From contig JAGWUK010000052.1 in the NCBI GenBank assembly GCA_028868455.1, positions 1 to 10,697 on the forward strand: a stretch of 10,697 bases of DNA, read 5' to 3'. The notes below the pieces were generated by a model. It did not search any database. It was not told the DNA's origin and worked only from the letters and a program-made list of their open reading frames with translations. Shown in pieces: positions 1 through 6,368 of the stretch. Both the position numbers and the translations under genes were made by a program. This DNA comes from Burkholderiales bacterium (lineage in GTDB: Bacteria; Pseudomonadota; Gammaproteobacteria; Burkholderiales; Burkholderiaceae_D). Every line of letters begins with the position of its first letter. The stretch's first letter is position 1.

Positions 1-942
1 CGTATCGTGCAGGCCGATCTGGGCTACAAAGCTGCAGTCACCGAACTGATACGCGGCCATAAGGTCACCATGTCAGCCTGCCCTTACTTTTTGACACCGA
101 TCATCGCCGGCGCCGCACGCGAAGCCAATTCGCATTATTTTGATCTGACTGAAGACGTGGAAAGCACACGCATCGTCAAACAACTGGCCGAAGGCGCAGA
201 TTGCGCTTTCGTTCCGCAATGCGGCCTGGCGCCGGGCTTTATCTCCATCGTCGCCAACGATGTCGCCAAACGTTTTGAAACCCTGCGCGATGTCAGCATG
301 CGCGTGGGTGCATTGCCGACCTTCCCGAACAACGCCCTGAAATACAACCTGACCTGGAGCACCGACGGTCTGATCAATGAATATTGCAATCCTTGCGAAG
401 CCATCGTCGATGGTCACTTGCGTGAAACGGCAGCACTCGAAGAAATCGAACATTTCTCTCTGGATGGTATCGACTACGAAGCCTTCAATACTTCCGGCGG
501 CCTCGGCACCCTGTGCGAAAGCCTGGAAGGCAAAGTGCAAAACCTGAACTACAAAACCGTGCGCTACCCAGGTCACCGCGACATCGTCAAAATGCTGATA
601 CGCGATCTGGAACTGGGCAAACTGGAACGCCGCCCGATCTTGAAAGACGTGCTCGAAACTTCGATCCCGATGACCAAACAAGACGTGGTATTGGTTTTCG
701 TCAGTGTCGTCGGCATGCGCGATGGCCGCCTGGAGCAAGAATCCTATGCGAAAAAAATCTACGCTCAGAAAGTCAACGGCCAATTATTATCCGCGATCCA
801 GCTGACCACCGCTTCCGGCATCTGCGCCATGGTGGATCTGGTCGTTGAAGGCAAACTGCCGCAGCACGGACTGGTACGCCAGGAACAAACCAATCTGTCC
901 GATTTCCTGGCAAACCGCTTCGGCAAATATTACGCCAACTAA
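1..942 (+). CDS. Lysine 6-dehydrogenase / saccharopine dehydrogenase family protein (5' end missing)
   Basis: The reading frame is open from the first base, so the gene starts upstream; 313 residues are visible, ending at TAA 940-942. The N-terminal part of the Rossmann fold with its GxGxxG is lost. Visible family signatures (window residue numbers) are GLAPGF 75-80, YNLTWSTDGL 115-124, TSGGLGTL 164-171 and YKTVRYPGH 184-192, a pattern I recall from bacterial lysine 6-dehydrogenases and short saccharopine dehydrogenases. Such enzymes are NAD(P)-linked, cytoplasmic, and yield 2-aminoadipate 6-semialdehyde (allysine) from lysine or saccharopine. The next gene is an ALDH7-type semialdehyde dehydrogenase, the expected following step, which supports a lysine-catabolic role. 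Lysine versus saccharopine as substrate cannot be settled here. A GTG at 7 is in frame but is internal to the conserved domain and is not a credible start. Confidence 0.85.
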   Translation, partial: RIVQADLGYKAAVTELIRGHKVTMSACPYFLTPIIAGAAREANSHYFDLTEDVESTRIVKQLAEGADCAFVPQCGLAPGFISIVANDVAKRFETLRDVSMRVGALPTFPNNALKYNLTWSTDGLINEYCNPCEAIVDGHLRETAALEEIEHFSLDGIDYEAFNTSGGLGTLCESLEGKVQNLNYKTVRYPGHRDIVKMLIRDLELGKLERRPILKDVLETSIPMTKQDVVLVFVSVVGMRDGRLEQESYAKKIYAQKVNGQLLSAIQLTTASGICAMVDLVVEGKLPQHGLVRQEQTNLSDFLANRFGKYYAN

Positions 943-954
943 GAAAATCGAAAA

Positions 955-992
955 CCGGATTTCCGTACACGACATACAATACGGAACTCCGG
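955..992. repeat. Imperfect inverted repeat between the two lysine-catabolic genes
   Basis: Arms CCGGATTTCCGTA (955-967) and TACGGAACTCCGG (980-992) pair at 12 of 13 positions around a 12-base loop. It begins 12 bases after the stop of the upstream gene. No T-run follows on the + strand, so it is not a normal terminator for the genes shown. On the - strand the stem would be followed by TTTTCGATTTTCTT, which resembles a terminator, but no - strand gene is seen downstream to need one. It could be an mRNA-stabilising or processing hairpin, or a protein-binding site. Confidence 0.6.
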
Positions 993-1080
993 TGAACACA
1001 TCATCCAAACCCCATCCGGCGACCTGCACATTCTCATCAAGAATTTTCAGGTCGCTTTAGCCTTTAGTGAGCGACACATC

Positions 1081-2601
1081 ATGGATCACACAACAATTCA
1101 GACGCTGTTAAGCAGCCTCGGCGTTCAACTCAGCGACTATCAAGGGCAAGACATTCACAGCCATTCGCCGATCACCGGCCAGAACATGGCCAGCCTGAAA
1201 GCCGACACACCAGAACAAGTCAAAACCCGTATCGACCGTGCCCATGCGGCATACCTGCAATGGCGCACCATCCCCGCGCCACGCCGTGGCGAACTGGTGC
1301 GCTTATTCGGAGAAGAACTGCGCACACACAAACAGGCACTTGGCCAATTGGTCACACTGGAAGCAGGAAAAATCCTGCAAGAAGGTCTGGGCGAAGTACA
1401 AGAAATGATCGACATCTGCGACTTTGCAGTCGGCCTGTCGCGCCAGCTGTATGGCCTGACGATCGCGTCCGAGCGCCCTGGTCACCGGATGATGGAACAA
1501 TGGCACCCGATCGGCGTCGTTGGCGTGATTTCCGCATTTAACTTCCCGGTTGCCGTCTGGGCATGGAATGCCGCGCTCGCCTTTGTTTGCGGCAACAGCG
1601 TGACATGGAAACCTTCCGAAAAAACGCCGCTGACCGCAATCGCAACCCATGCCTTATTCCAGAAAGCCGTCGCACGCTTTAACGCCAGCGGCAATGATGC
1701 GCCGGAAGGTCTGGCCGAACTGATCATCGGCGCGCGTGAAGCTGGCGCGCAAATGGTGGACGACAAACGTATTGCCTTAGTCAGTGCGACAGGCAGCACA
1801 CGCATGGGACGTCAGGTCGCCGAAGCCTGCGCCAAACGACTGACACGCACCATCCTTGAATTGGGTGGCAACAACGCCATGATCGTCGCCCCTAGCGCCG
1901 ATCTGGAAATGGCCGTTCGTGGCATCACATTCTCCGCAGTCGGCACAGCAGGACAACGCTGCACCACCTTGCGCCGCCTGTTCGTCCACGACAGCATTTA
2001 CGATACGCTGGTACCACGTCTGAAAAAGATTTACGCCGGACTGCCGGTCGGCAATCCCTTAGAAAAAACCACGCTCGTCGGTCCGCTGATCGATGCCGCC
2101 TCGTTTGATGCCATGCAAAGCGCGCTGGCTGCAGCAAAATCGGAAGGCGGCCAGGTATTCGGCGGTGAACGCGCCATGGTTGCGGGATGCGAACAAGCCT
2201 ATTATGTTCACCCCTGCCTCGTTGAAATGCCAACGCAAACCGCGTCCATGCATCATGAAACCTTTGCACCCATCATGTACATCGTGCGTTACAGCGATTT
2301 ACAGCAAGCTATCTCCTGGAACAATGAGGTGCCACAAGGATTATCGTCATCCATCTTCACAACCGACATACGTGAAGCTGAATTATTTGTGTCCGATGTT
2401 GGCAGCGACTGCGGCATTGCCAATGTCAACATCGGCCCGTCCGGTGCTGAAATCGGCGGAGCTTTTGGCGGAGAAAAGGAAACCGGCGGCGGTCGCGAAT
2501 CTGGCTCCGACGCATGGAAAGCCTATATGCGCCGCTCGACCAATACCGTTAATTACAGCAACGCACTGCCTTTAGCGCAGGGAATCAGCTTCGATATCTG
2601 A
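1081..2601 (+). CDS. amaB: ALDH7-family 2-aminoadipate semialdehyde dehydrogenase
   Basis: The product has 506 residues, normal for the aldehyde dehydrogenase superfamily. It should oxidise 2-aminoadipate 6-semialdehyde (in equilibrium with piperideine-6-carboxylate) to 2-aminoadipate using NAD(P)+, in the cytoplasm. The oxyanion-hole Asn is N154 in SAFNFP, the general base is E260 in LELGG, and the nucleophile is C294 in GQRCTT. The antiquitin (ALDH7) character shows in the long stretch from EMIDICDFAVGLSRQLYG (about 111-128) to PVAVWAWNAA, and in the C-terminal GGAFGGEKETGGGRESGSD. The symbol follows the Pseudomonas putida lysine-pathway gene and is by analogy. The start is ATG 1081 with only a weak purine stretch (AGTGAG, 1068-1073) before it. 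It lies 138 bases after the upstream dehydrogenase and a clear terminator follows its stop. Confidence 0.88.
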   Translation: MDHTTIQTLLSSLGVQLSDYQGQDIHSHSPITGQNMASLKADTPEQVKTRIDRAHAAYLQWRTIPAPRRGELVRLFGEELRTHKQALGQLVTLEAGKILQEGLGEVQEMIDICDFAVGLSRQLYGLTIASERPGHRMMEQWHPIGVVGVISAFNFPVAVWAWNAALAFVCGNSVTWKPSEKTPLTAIATHALFQKAVARFNASGNDAPEGLAELIIGAREAGAQMVDDKRIALVSATGSTRMGRQVAEACAKRLTRTILELGGNNAMIVAPSADLEMAVRGITFSAVGTAGQRCTTLRRLFVHDSIYDTLVPRLKKIYAGLPVGNPLEKTTLVGPLIDAASFDAMQSALAAAKSEGGQVFGGERAMVAGCEQAYYVHPCLVEMPTQTASMHHETFAPIMYIVRYSDLQQAISWNNEVPQGLSSSIFTTDIREAELFVSDVGSDCGIANVNIGPSGAEIGGAFGGEKETGGGRESGSDAWKAYMRRSTNTVNYSNALPLAQGISFDI

Positions 2602-2620
2602 TTACCAACTGAGCACCGCA

Positions 2621-2649
2621 CAAAAACCGCCGCAGTCTGGCGGTTTTTG
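2621..2649 (+). terminator. Rho-independent terminator after the aldehyde dehydrogenase
   Basis: CAAAAACCGCC (2621-2631) and GGCGGTTTTTG (2639-2649) form a perfect 11-bp stem around a 7-base loop, with the T-run inside the right arm and a further TTTT at 2652-2655. It lies 20 bases beyond the stop codon. The A-run on the left arm means it could also work on the opposite strand. Confidence 0.9.
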
Positions 2650-2772
2650 CGTTTTATATGCTTGAAGGCGAAATCGCGCGGACAGAACGTGGAGCAGATA
2701 TCGACACTGAATGGAAAATAATACGCAGATCTCAGTGCCGCAGTCTTTTTGCATCAGTTCTATGATTTATCC

Positions 2773-2793
2773 CAAATCGCGATTTGCTATAAA
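2773..2793 (+). promoter_or_regulatory. Candidate promoter with abutting 14-bp palindrome (possible operator)
   Basis: CAAATCGCGATTTG (2773-2786) is a perfect 14-bp palindrome. Immediately after it lies TATAAA (2788-2793), a five-of-six match to a sigma70 -10 element. No good -35 hexamer sits 16-18 bases upstream of this -10. A start near 2800 would give a leader of about 30 bases before the ATG at 2832. The palindrome would fall in the promoter spacer, where a repressor or a replacing activator could bind. The half AAATCGCG also occurs at 2671-2678. The palindrome is seen directly; its role is inferred. Confidence 0.4.
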
Positions 2794-2831
2794 ATGCCAT
2801 CCTTACGTGCAATACCCTGCCGCTATTTTTT

Positions 2832-3122
2832 ATGAAACTCAGCATCCCGCGCGAATCCGTCGTCCAGCTTGAAGACCTGCCGAATGTCGGCAAGGCGGCC
2901 GCCAGCGATTTGCACATTCTTGGCATTACGAAACCTCAGCAACTGATAGGAAAAGACCCCTATCAGATGTATCAGGATTTGTGTGCACTGACGGCAACGC
3001 GACACGATCCCTGCGTGTGCGATGTATTTATTGCAATCGTCGATTTCATGGAGGGCGCCCCCGCCGCGCCGTGGTGGCACTACACAGCGCAGCGCAAATT
3101 ACGCCTTCCTTCTAAAGCCTGA
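2832..3122 (+). CDS. Cdd1-type helix-hairpin-helix protein
   Basis: This 96-residue protein matches my memory of the small Cdd1 / 'pathogenicity locus' family, often labelled helix-hairpin-helix or mitomycin-resistance protein. Residues 13-31 (LEDLPNVGKAAASDLHILG) form a helix-hairpin-helix with the PNVGKA hairpin, a non-specific DNA-backbone-binding fold. The second half carries HDPCVCD (58-64) and a conserved tryptophan/tyrosine region, PWWHY (80-84). There is no signal peptide or membrane segment. The function of the family is poorly known; a nucleic-acid role is inferred from the fold only. The start is ATG 2832, which places the family-like beginning MKLSIPRESV at residue 1, but no Shine-Dalgarno is visible (the upstream bases are T-rich). 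It ends 17 bases before the isc promoter and is probably transcribed separately, although no terminator separates them. Confidence 0.75.
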   Translation: MKLSIPRESVVQLEDLPNVGKAAASDLHILGITKPQQLIGKDPYQMYQDLCALTATRHDPCVCDVFIAIVDFMEGAPAAPWWHYTAQRKLRLPSKA

Positions 3123-3139
3123 ACCTCACAGGGGCATTC

Positions 3140-3168
3140 CTGACAAATTCACTCAAGTTTGCTATACT
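3140..3168 (+). promoter_or_regulatory. Sigma70 promoter of the isc operon
   Basis: CTGACA (3140-3145) and TATACT (3163-3168) each match the -35 and -10 consensus at five of six positions, with an ideal 17-base spacer. Transcription would start near 3175, leaving a leader of about 70 bases before iscR. This is the strongest promoter-like sequence in the window and lies exactly where the isc promoter is expected. Confidence 0.75.
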
Positions 3169-3188
3169 TGATTAAAATGCTCAACAAC
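3164..3188 (+). promoter_or_regulatory. Predicted IscR type 1 binding site
   Basis: The 25-base segment beginning ATACTTGATTAAAATGCTCA follows the E. coli type 1 IscR motif (ATASYYGACTRWWWYAGTCRRSTAT as I recall it). The left half and the central A/T-rich spacer match well and the right half is weaker. Type 1 sites are bound by [2Fe-2S]-IscR. Its first bases overlap the -10 hexamer and it covers the probable start point, so binding should block RNA polymerase and give negative feedback on the operon. Placement is inference from motif and context. Confidence 0.65.
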
Positions 3189-3245
3189 TCAGGGCATTTG
3201 CAGTTTTGCACTCTGAGTAACTCGCAGCACCCTGGAGCCCATACT

Positions 3246-3728
3246 ATGCGCCTCACTACCAAAGGACGTTTTGCCGTCACGGCAATGATTGATCTGGCCT
3301 TGCGCCAGGACAAGGGTCCTGTCACGCTTGCCGGCATCAGCCAGCGGCAAGACATCTCCCTTTCCTACCTCGAACAATTATTTGGCAAACTGCGCCGGCA
3401 TGAAATCGTCGAATCGGTACGTGGTCCGGGCGGCGGATACAATCTTGCCCGCAAAGCACAAAATGTGACGGTTGCCGATATCATTATTGCCGTCGACGAG
3501 CCTCTGGATGCGACACAATGCGGCGGCAAAGGCAATTGTCATGGCAGCGACGTCAGCAACGGCCTGCACTGTATGACGCATGATCTATGGGCGACGCTGA
3601 ACGCCAAAATGGTCGATTATCTTGATTCGGTTTCCTTGCAGGATCTGGTCAATCAGCAAAAACAAAAAACCTCGGATAACCATGTCGTGGTCGTGCATCA
3701 TGCGCACGCAAACCACACGGCTACTTGA
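3246..3728 (+). CDS. iscR: Iron-sulfur cluster-sensing transcriptional regulator IscR
   Basis: This is a 160-residue Rrf2-family regulator. The N-terminal winged helix (MRLTTKGRFAVTAMIDLAL, then ISLSYLEQLF and the wing VRGPGGGYNLAR at 58-69) is clearly IscR. The cluster ligands are C92, C98 and C109 with H112 in the CMTHDLW segment; C98 to C109 is five residues longer than in E. coli (C98 to C104). The tail after residue 145 (NHVVVVHHAHANHTAT) is rich in histidine. With a [2Fe-2S] cluster it should repress its own operon through the site upstream. The start is ATG 3246: TGGAG lies eight bases upstream and the family start MRLTTKGRFA follows. The frame is open further up to a TTG at 3159, but that lies before the likely transcription start. 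iscS follows after 16 bases. Confidence 0.95.
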   Translation: MRLTTKGRFAVTAMIDLALRQDKGPVTLAGISQRQDISLSYLEQLFGKLRRHEIVESVRGPGGGYNLARKAQNVTVADIIIAVDEPLDATQCGGKGNCHGSDVSNGLHCMTHDLWATLNAKMVDYLDSVSLQDLVNQQKQKTSDNHVVVVHHAHANHTAT

Positions 3729-3744
3729 TAATTTGGAGTATTGA

Positions 3745-4998
3745 ATGAACGCCCCTTTGGAAAAAAGCCTGCTGGACACATTAAAAGCCCCGCATTTCCC
3801 GATCTACATGGATTACTCGGCGACGACCCCCGTTGATCCGCGCGTTGCAGACAAGATGATTCCTTTCCTGCGCGCACATTACGGCAATCCTGCTTCGCGC
3901 AGCCACATGTACGGCTGGGATGCCGAAGCCGCCGTTGAAGAAGCGCGCGGCCATGTCGCCGCACTGGTCAACGCCGATCCACGTGAAATCATCTGGACAT
4001 CCGGCGCAACAGAAAGCAACAACCTGGCACTGAAAGGCGCGGCGCATTTTTACCAGGCCAAAGGCAAGCACATCATCACGGTGAAGACCGAACACAAAGC
4101 CGTACTGGATACTGTGCGCGAACTGGAACGCCAGGGTTTTGAGGCAACTTACCTGCAACCGCAAGACAACGGCCTGATCACGATCGAGCAACTGAAAGAG
4201 GCAATTCGCCCGGACACGATCCTGGTTTCGGTTATGTGGGTGAACAATGAAATCGGCGTAGTACAACCAATCGCCGAAATCGGCCAGCTTTGCCGCGAAA
4301 AAGGCATCATTTTCCATTCAGATGCAGCACAAGCCACGGGTAAAGTTGCCATTGATCTGGAGAACACCAAAGTCGATCTGGTCTCATTCTCTGCCCATAA
4401 ATCGTACGGACCGAAAGGCGTCGGTGCACTGTATGTACGCCGCAAACCACGCGTCCGACTGGAAGCACAAATGCATGGCGGCGGACATGAACGCGGCCTG
4501 CGCTCAGGCACGCTGGCAACACACCAGATCGCCGGTATGGGCGAAGCCTTCCGCATTGCGAAAGAAGAAATGGACAGCGAACTTGCCCATATCCGCAGCA
4601 TGCGCGACCGCCTTGCAAAAGGCTTGCAGGAAATCGAAGAAACCTATGTCAATGGCGACATGGAACACCGCGTCCCGCACAATCTGAATGTCAGCTTCAA
4701 TTATGTCGAAGGTGAATCGCTGATCATGGCAATCAAGGACATCGCCGTTTCATCCGGTTCTGCCTGTACCTCGGCCAGCCTAGAGCCATCATATGTCTTG
4801 CGGGCGCTGGGGCGCAGCGATGAACTGGCACACAGCTCGATTCGCTTCACGATAGGCCGCTTTACGACCGAAGAAGAAATCGACTTCACGATCAACCTGA
4901 TCAAAACCAAGGTGGCCAAATTGCGCGAACTGTCGCCGCTATGGGACATGTATAAGGATGGTATCGATATTTCATCCATCCAATGGGCAGCGCACTAA
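3745..4998 (+). CDS. iscS: Cysteine desulfurase IscS
   Basis: This 417-residue class V PLP enzyme converts cysteine to alanine and a persulfide that feeds IscU and other sulfur acceptors. The PLP lysine is K219 in [12 protein letters not shown], the ring-stacking histidine is H117 in KTEHKAV, and the persulfide cysteine is C341 in [15 protein letters not shown]. These equal E. coli K206, H104 and C328. The C-terminus [18 protein letters not shown] is the conserved IscU-docking tail. The N-terminus is 15 residues longer than E. coli IscS before the [11 protein letters not shown] motif. The start ATG 3745 has GGAG six bases upstream and no better start is available. It is the second gene of the operon. 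Confidence 0.97.
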   Translation: MNAPLEKSLLDTLKAPHFPIYMDYSATTPVDPRVADKMIPFLRAHYGNPASRSHMYGWDAEAAVEEARGHVAALVNADPREIIWTSGATESNNLALKGAAHFYQAKGKHIITVKTEHKAVLDTVRELERQGFEATYLQPQDNGLITIEQLKEAIRPDTILVSVMWVNNEIGVVQPIAEIGQLCREKGIIFHSDAAQATGKVAIDLENTKVDLVSFSAHKSYGPKGVGALYVRRKPRVRLEAQMHGGGHERGLRSGTLATHQIAGMGEAFRIAKEEMDSELAHIRSMRDRLAKGLQEIEETYVNGDMEHRVPHNLNVSFNYVEGESLIMAIKDIAVSSGSACTSASLEPSYVLRALGRSDELAHSSIRFTIGRFTTEEEIDFTINLIKTKVAKLRELSPLWDMYKDGIDISSIQWAAH

Positions 4999-5028
4999 TC
5001 ACCACCGTCAAAATTTAGGAGCATCAAA

Positions 5029-5424
5029 ATGGCTTACTCTGAAAAAGTTCTGGATCACTACGAAAATCCACGCAATGTCGGCGCATTCGACAAAGGTGAT
5101 GACACCGTCGGTACCGGCATGGTCGGCGCACCAGCCTGCGGCGACGTCATGAAACTGCAAATCAAGGTTGGTGCCGATGGCCTGATCGAGGACGCCAAGT
5201 TCAAAACCTATGGCTGCGGCTCGGCCATTGCATCATCCTCTCTGGTTACCGAATGGGTCAAAGGAAAAACGCTGGATCAGGCGCTGGAAATCAAGAACAC
5301 CGCCATTGCTGAAGAGCTGGCTCTGCCACCAGTCAAGATTCACTGCTCCATCCTGGCCGAAGATGCGATCAAAGCAGCTGTGCTGGATTACAAAAACAAG
5401 CACGCCCCTGAACAAAGCGCCTGA
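5029..5424 (+). CDS. iscU: Iron-sulfur cluster assembly scaffold IscU
   Basis: This 131-residue scaffold assembles [2Fe-2S] clusters from IscS sulfur and passes them on with HscA/HscB. Ligands are C37 (in PACGDVM), C63 (in YGCGSAIASSS) and C106 (in KIHCSILA); H105 precedes the third. D39 is the conserved aspartate whose change stabilises the bound cluster. LPPVK at 99-103 is the HscA recognition motif. The start ATG 5029 is preceded by a good TAGGAG seven bases upstream. It sits 30 bases after iscS. Length and all key residues are normal. Confidence 0.97.
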   Translation: MAYSEKVLDHYENPRNVGAFDKGDDTVGTGMVGAPACGDVMKLQIKVGADGLIEDAKFKTYGCGSAIASSSLVTEWVKGKTLDQALEIKNTAIAEELALPPVKIHCSILAEDAIKAAVLDYKNKHAPEQSA

Positions 5425-5451
5425 TTTTCAGCAGCACCGATTGGAAGACTT

Positions 5452-5775
5452 ATGGCTATCACACTCACAGAAAAAGCGGCAAAACACGTGACCCGCTATA
5501 TGGAACGCCGCGGCAAAGGCTTGGGCCTGCGCTTTGGTGTGCGTACGACTGGCTGTTCCGGGATGGCGTACAAACTGGAATATGTCGATGAAATCGGCGC
5601 TGATGATCAGGTATTTGAATCGCATGGTGTCAAGGTTTTCGTCGATCCGAAAAGCCTGCCTTACATTGATGGCACCGAGCTGGATTTTGCGCGCGAAGGC
5701 CTAAACGAAGGCTTCAAGTTCTATAACCCGAATGTCAAAGATGAATGCGGTTGCGGCGAAAGCTTCCGCATCTGA
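5452..5775 (+). CDS. iscA: A-type iron-sulfur carrier IscA
   Basis: This 107-residue A-type carrier has the three invariant cysteines C35 ([10 protein letters not shown]), C99 and C101 (ECGCGESF). It binds iron or a cluster and delivers it to apo-proteins, especially for [4Fe-4S] formation. Placement directly after iscU identifies it as IscA rather than ErpA or SufA. The start ATG 5452 has GGAAG four bases upstream. It follows iscU by 27 bases and hscB by only 12 bases comes next. Confidence 0.96.
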   Translation: MAITLTEKAAKHVTRYMERRGKGLGLRFGVRTTGCSGMAYKLEYVDEIGADDQVFESHGVKVFVDPKSLPYIDGTELDFAREGLNEGFKFYNPNVKDECGCGESFRI

Positions 5776-5787
5776 GGCAACGACGGC

Positions 5788-6291
5788 ATGCAAAATCATT
5801 TTGATTTATTCCAGTTACCGCAGCGTTTTCAGCTCGATCAGGCTCGGCTCGACGCCGCCTATCGCGAAGTCCAGAATAAGGTGCATCCGGACAAATTCGT
5901 CCAGGCAAGCGACGCAGAAAAGCGGGTCGCAATGCAATGGGCGACACGCGCCAACGAGGCCTATCAAACACTGAAGAAACCGCTGAAGCGCGCTACCTAC
6001 CTGTGCGAACTGCAGGGCGTTGACCTCGAAACTGAATCCAATACCAGCATGCCGCCTGCTTTTCTGATGCAGCAGATGGAATGGCGGGAAGCGTTTGACG
6101 ATGCGCGCCGGACTGGCGATAGCGAAGCCATGTTGACACTGGAAAATGAACTGCGCTCGGCGCTCAGACTGAAACTGGAACAGGTAGGACAGGTGCTGGA
6201 GGCTGGCGATTTTACTGCGGCTTCGCAACACATTCGTGCCTGCATGTTTCTGGAAAAATTCATGGCAGACATCGCTGCAATGGATGAGTAA
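5788..6291 (+). CDS. hscB: J-domain co-chaperone HscB (Hsc20)
   Basis: The 167-residue protein has an N-terminal J domain (about 1-75) with the HPD motif at 33-35 (VHPDKF), which stimulates HscA ATPase. A C-terminal helical domain (about 90-167) should bind IscU and bring it to HscA. Length is as usual for the family. The start ATG 5788 is 12 bases after the iscA stop; GAGG at 5774-5777, overlapping that stop, can act as the ribosome-binding site, so the two genes may be translationally coupled. Confidence 0.95.
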   Translation: MQNHFDLFQLPQRFQLDQARLDAAYREVQNKVHPDKFVQASDAEKRVAMQWATRANEAYQTLKKPLKRATYLCELQGVDLETESNTSMPPAFLMQQMEWREAFDDARRTGDSEAMLTLENELRSALRLKLEQVGQVLEAGDFTAASQHIRACMFLEKFMADIAAMDE

Positions 6292-6339
6292 TTTCGAATA
6301 ACCCATGCAACGCTGACGCTGGTCACCTTGCACTTCAAT

Positions 6340-6357
6340 GATGGATCTTCGTCCATC
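6340..6357 (+). repeat. Small hairpin in the hscB-hscA gap
   Basis: GATGGA (6340-6345) and TCCATC (6352-6357) form a perfect 6-bp stem around TCTTCG. It lies within the 77-base gap and ends 11 bases before the hscA ATG. There is no T-run, so it is not a terminator. It may affect hscA translation or mRNA processing; the role is speculative. Confidence 0.4.
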
Positions 6358-6368
6358 CTCACAACATC

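Noticed and set aside
73..783. A 236-codon open frame on the - strand across the dehydrogenase gene
   Set aside because: It lies wholly antisense to a gene with clear family motifs, its product has no recognisable domain, and such shadows are common in GC-rich coding DNA.
3781..4317. A 178-codon - strand open frame inside iscS
   Set aside because: It is antisense to a highly conserved part of iscS and resembles no known protein.
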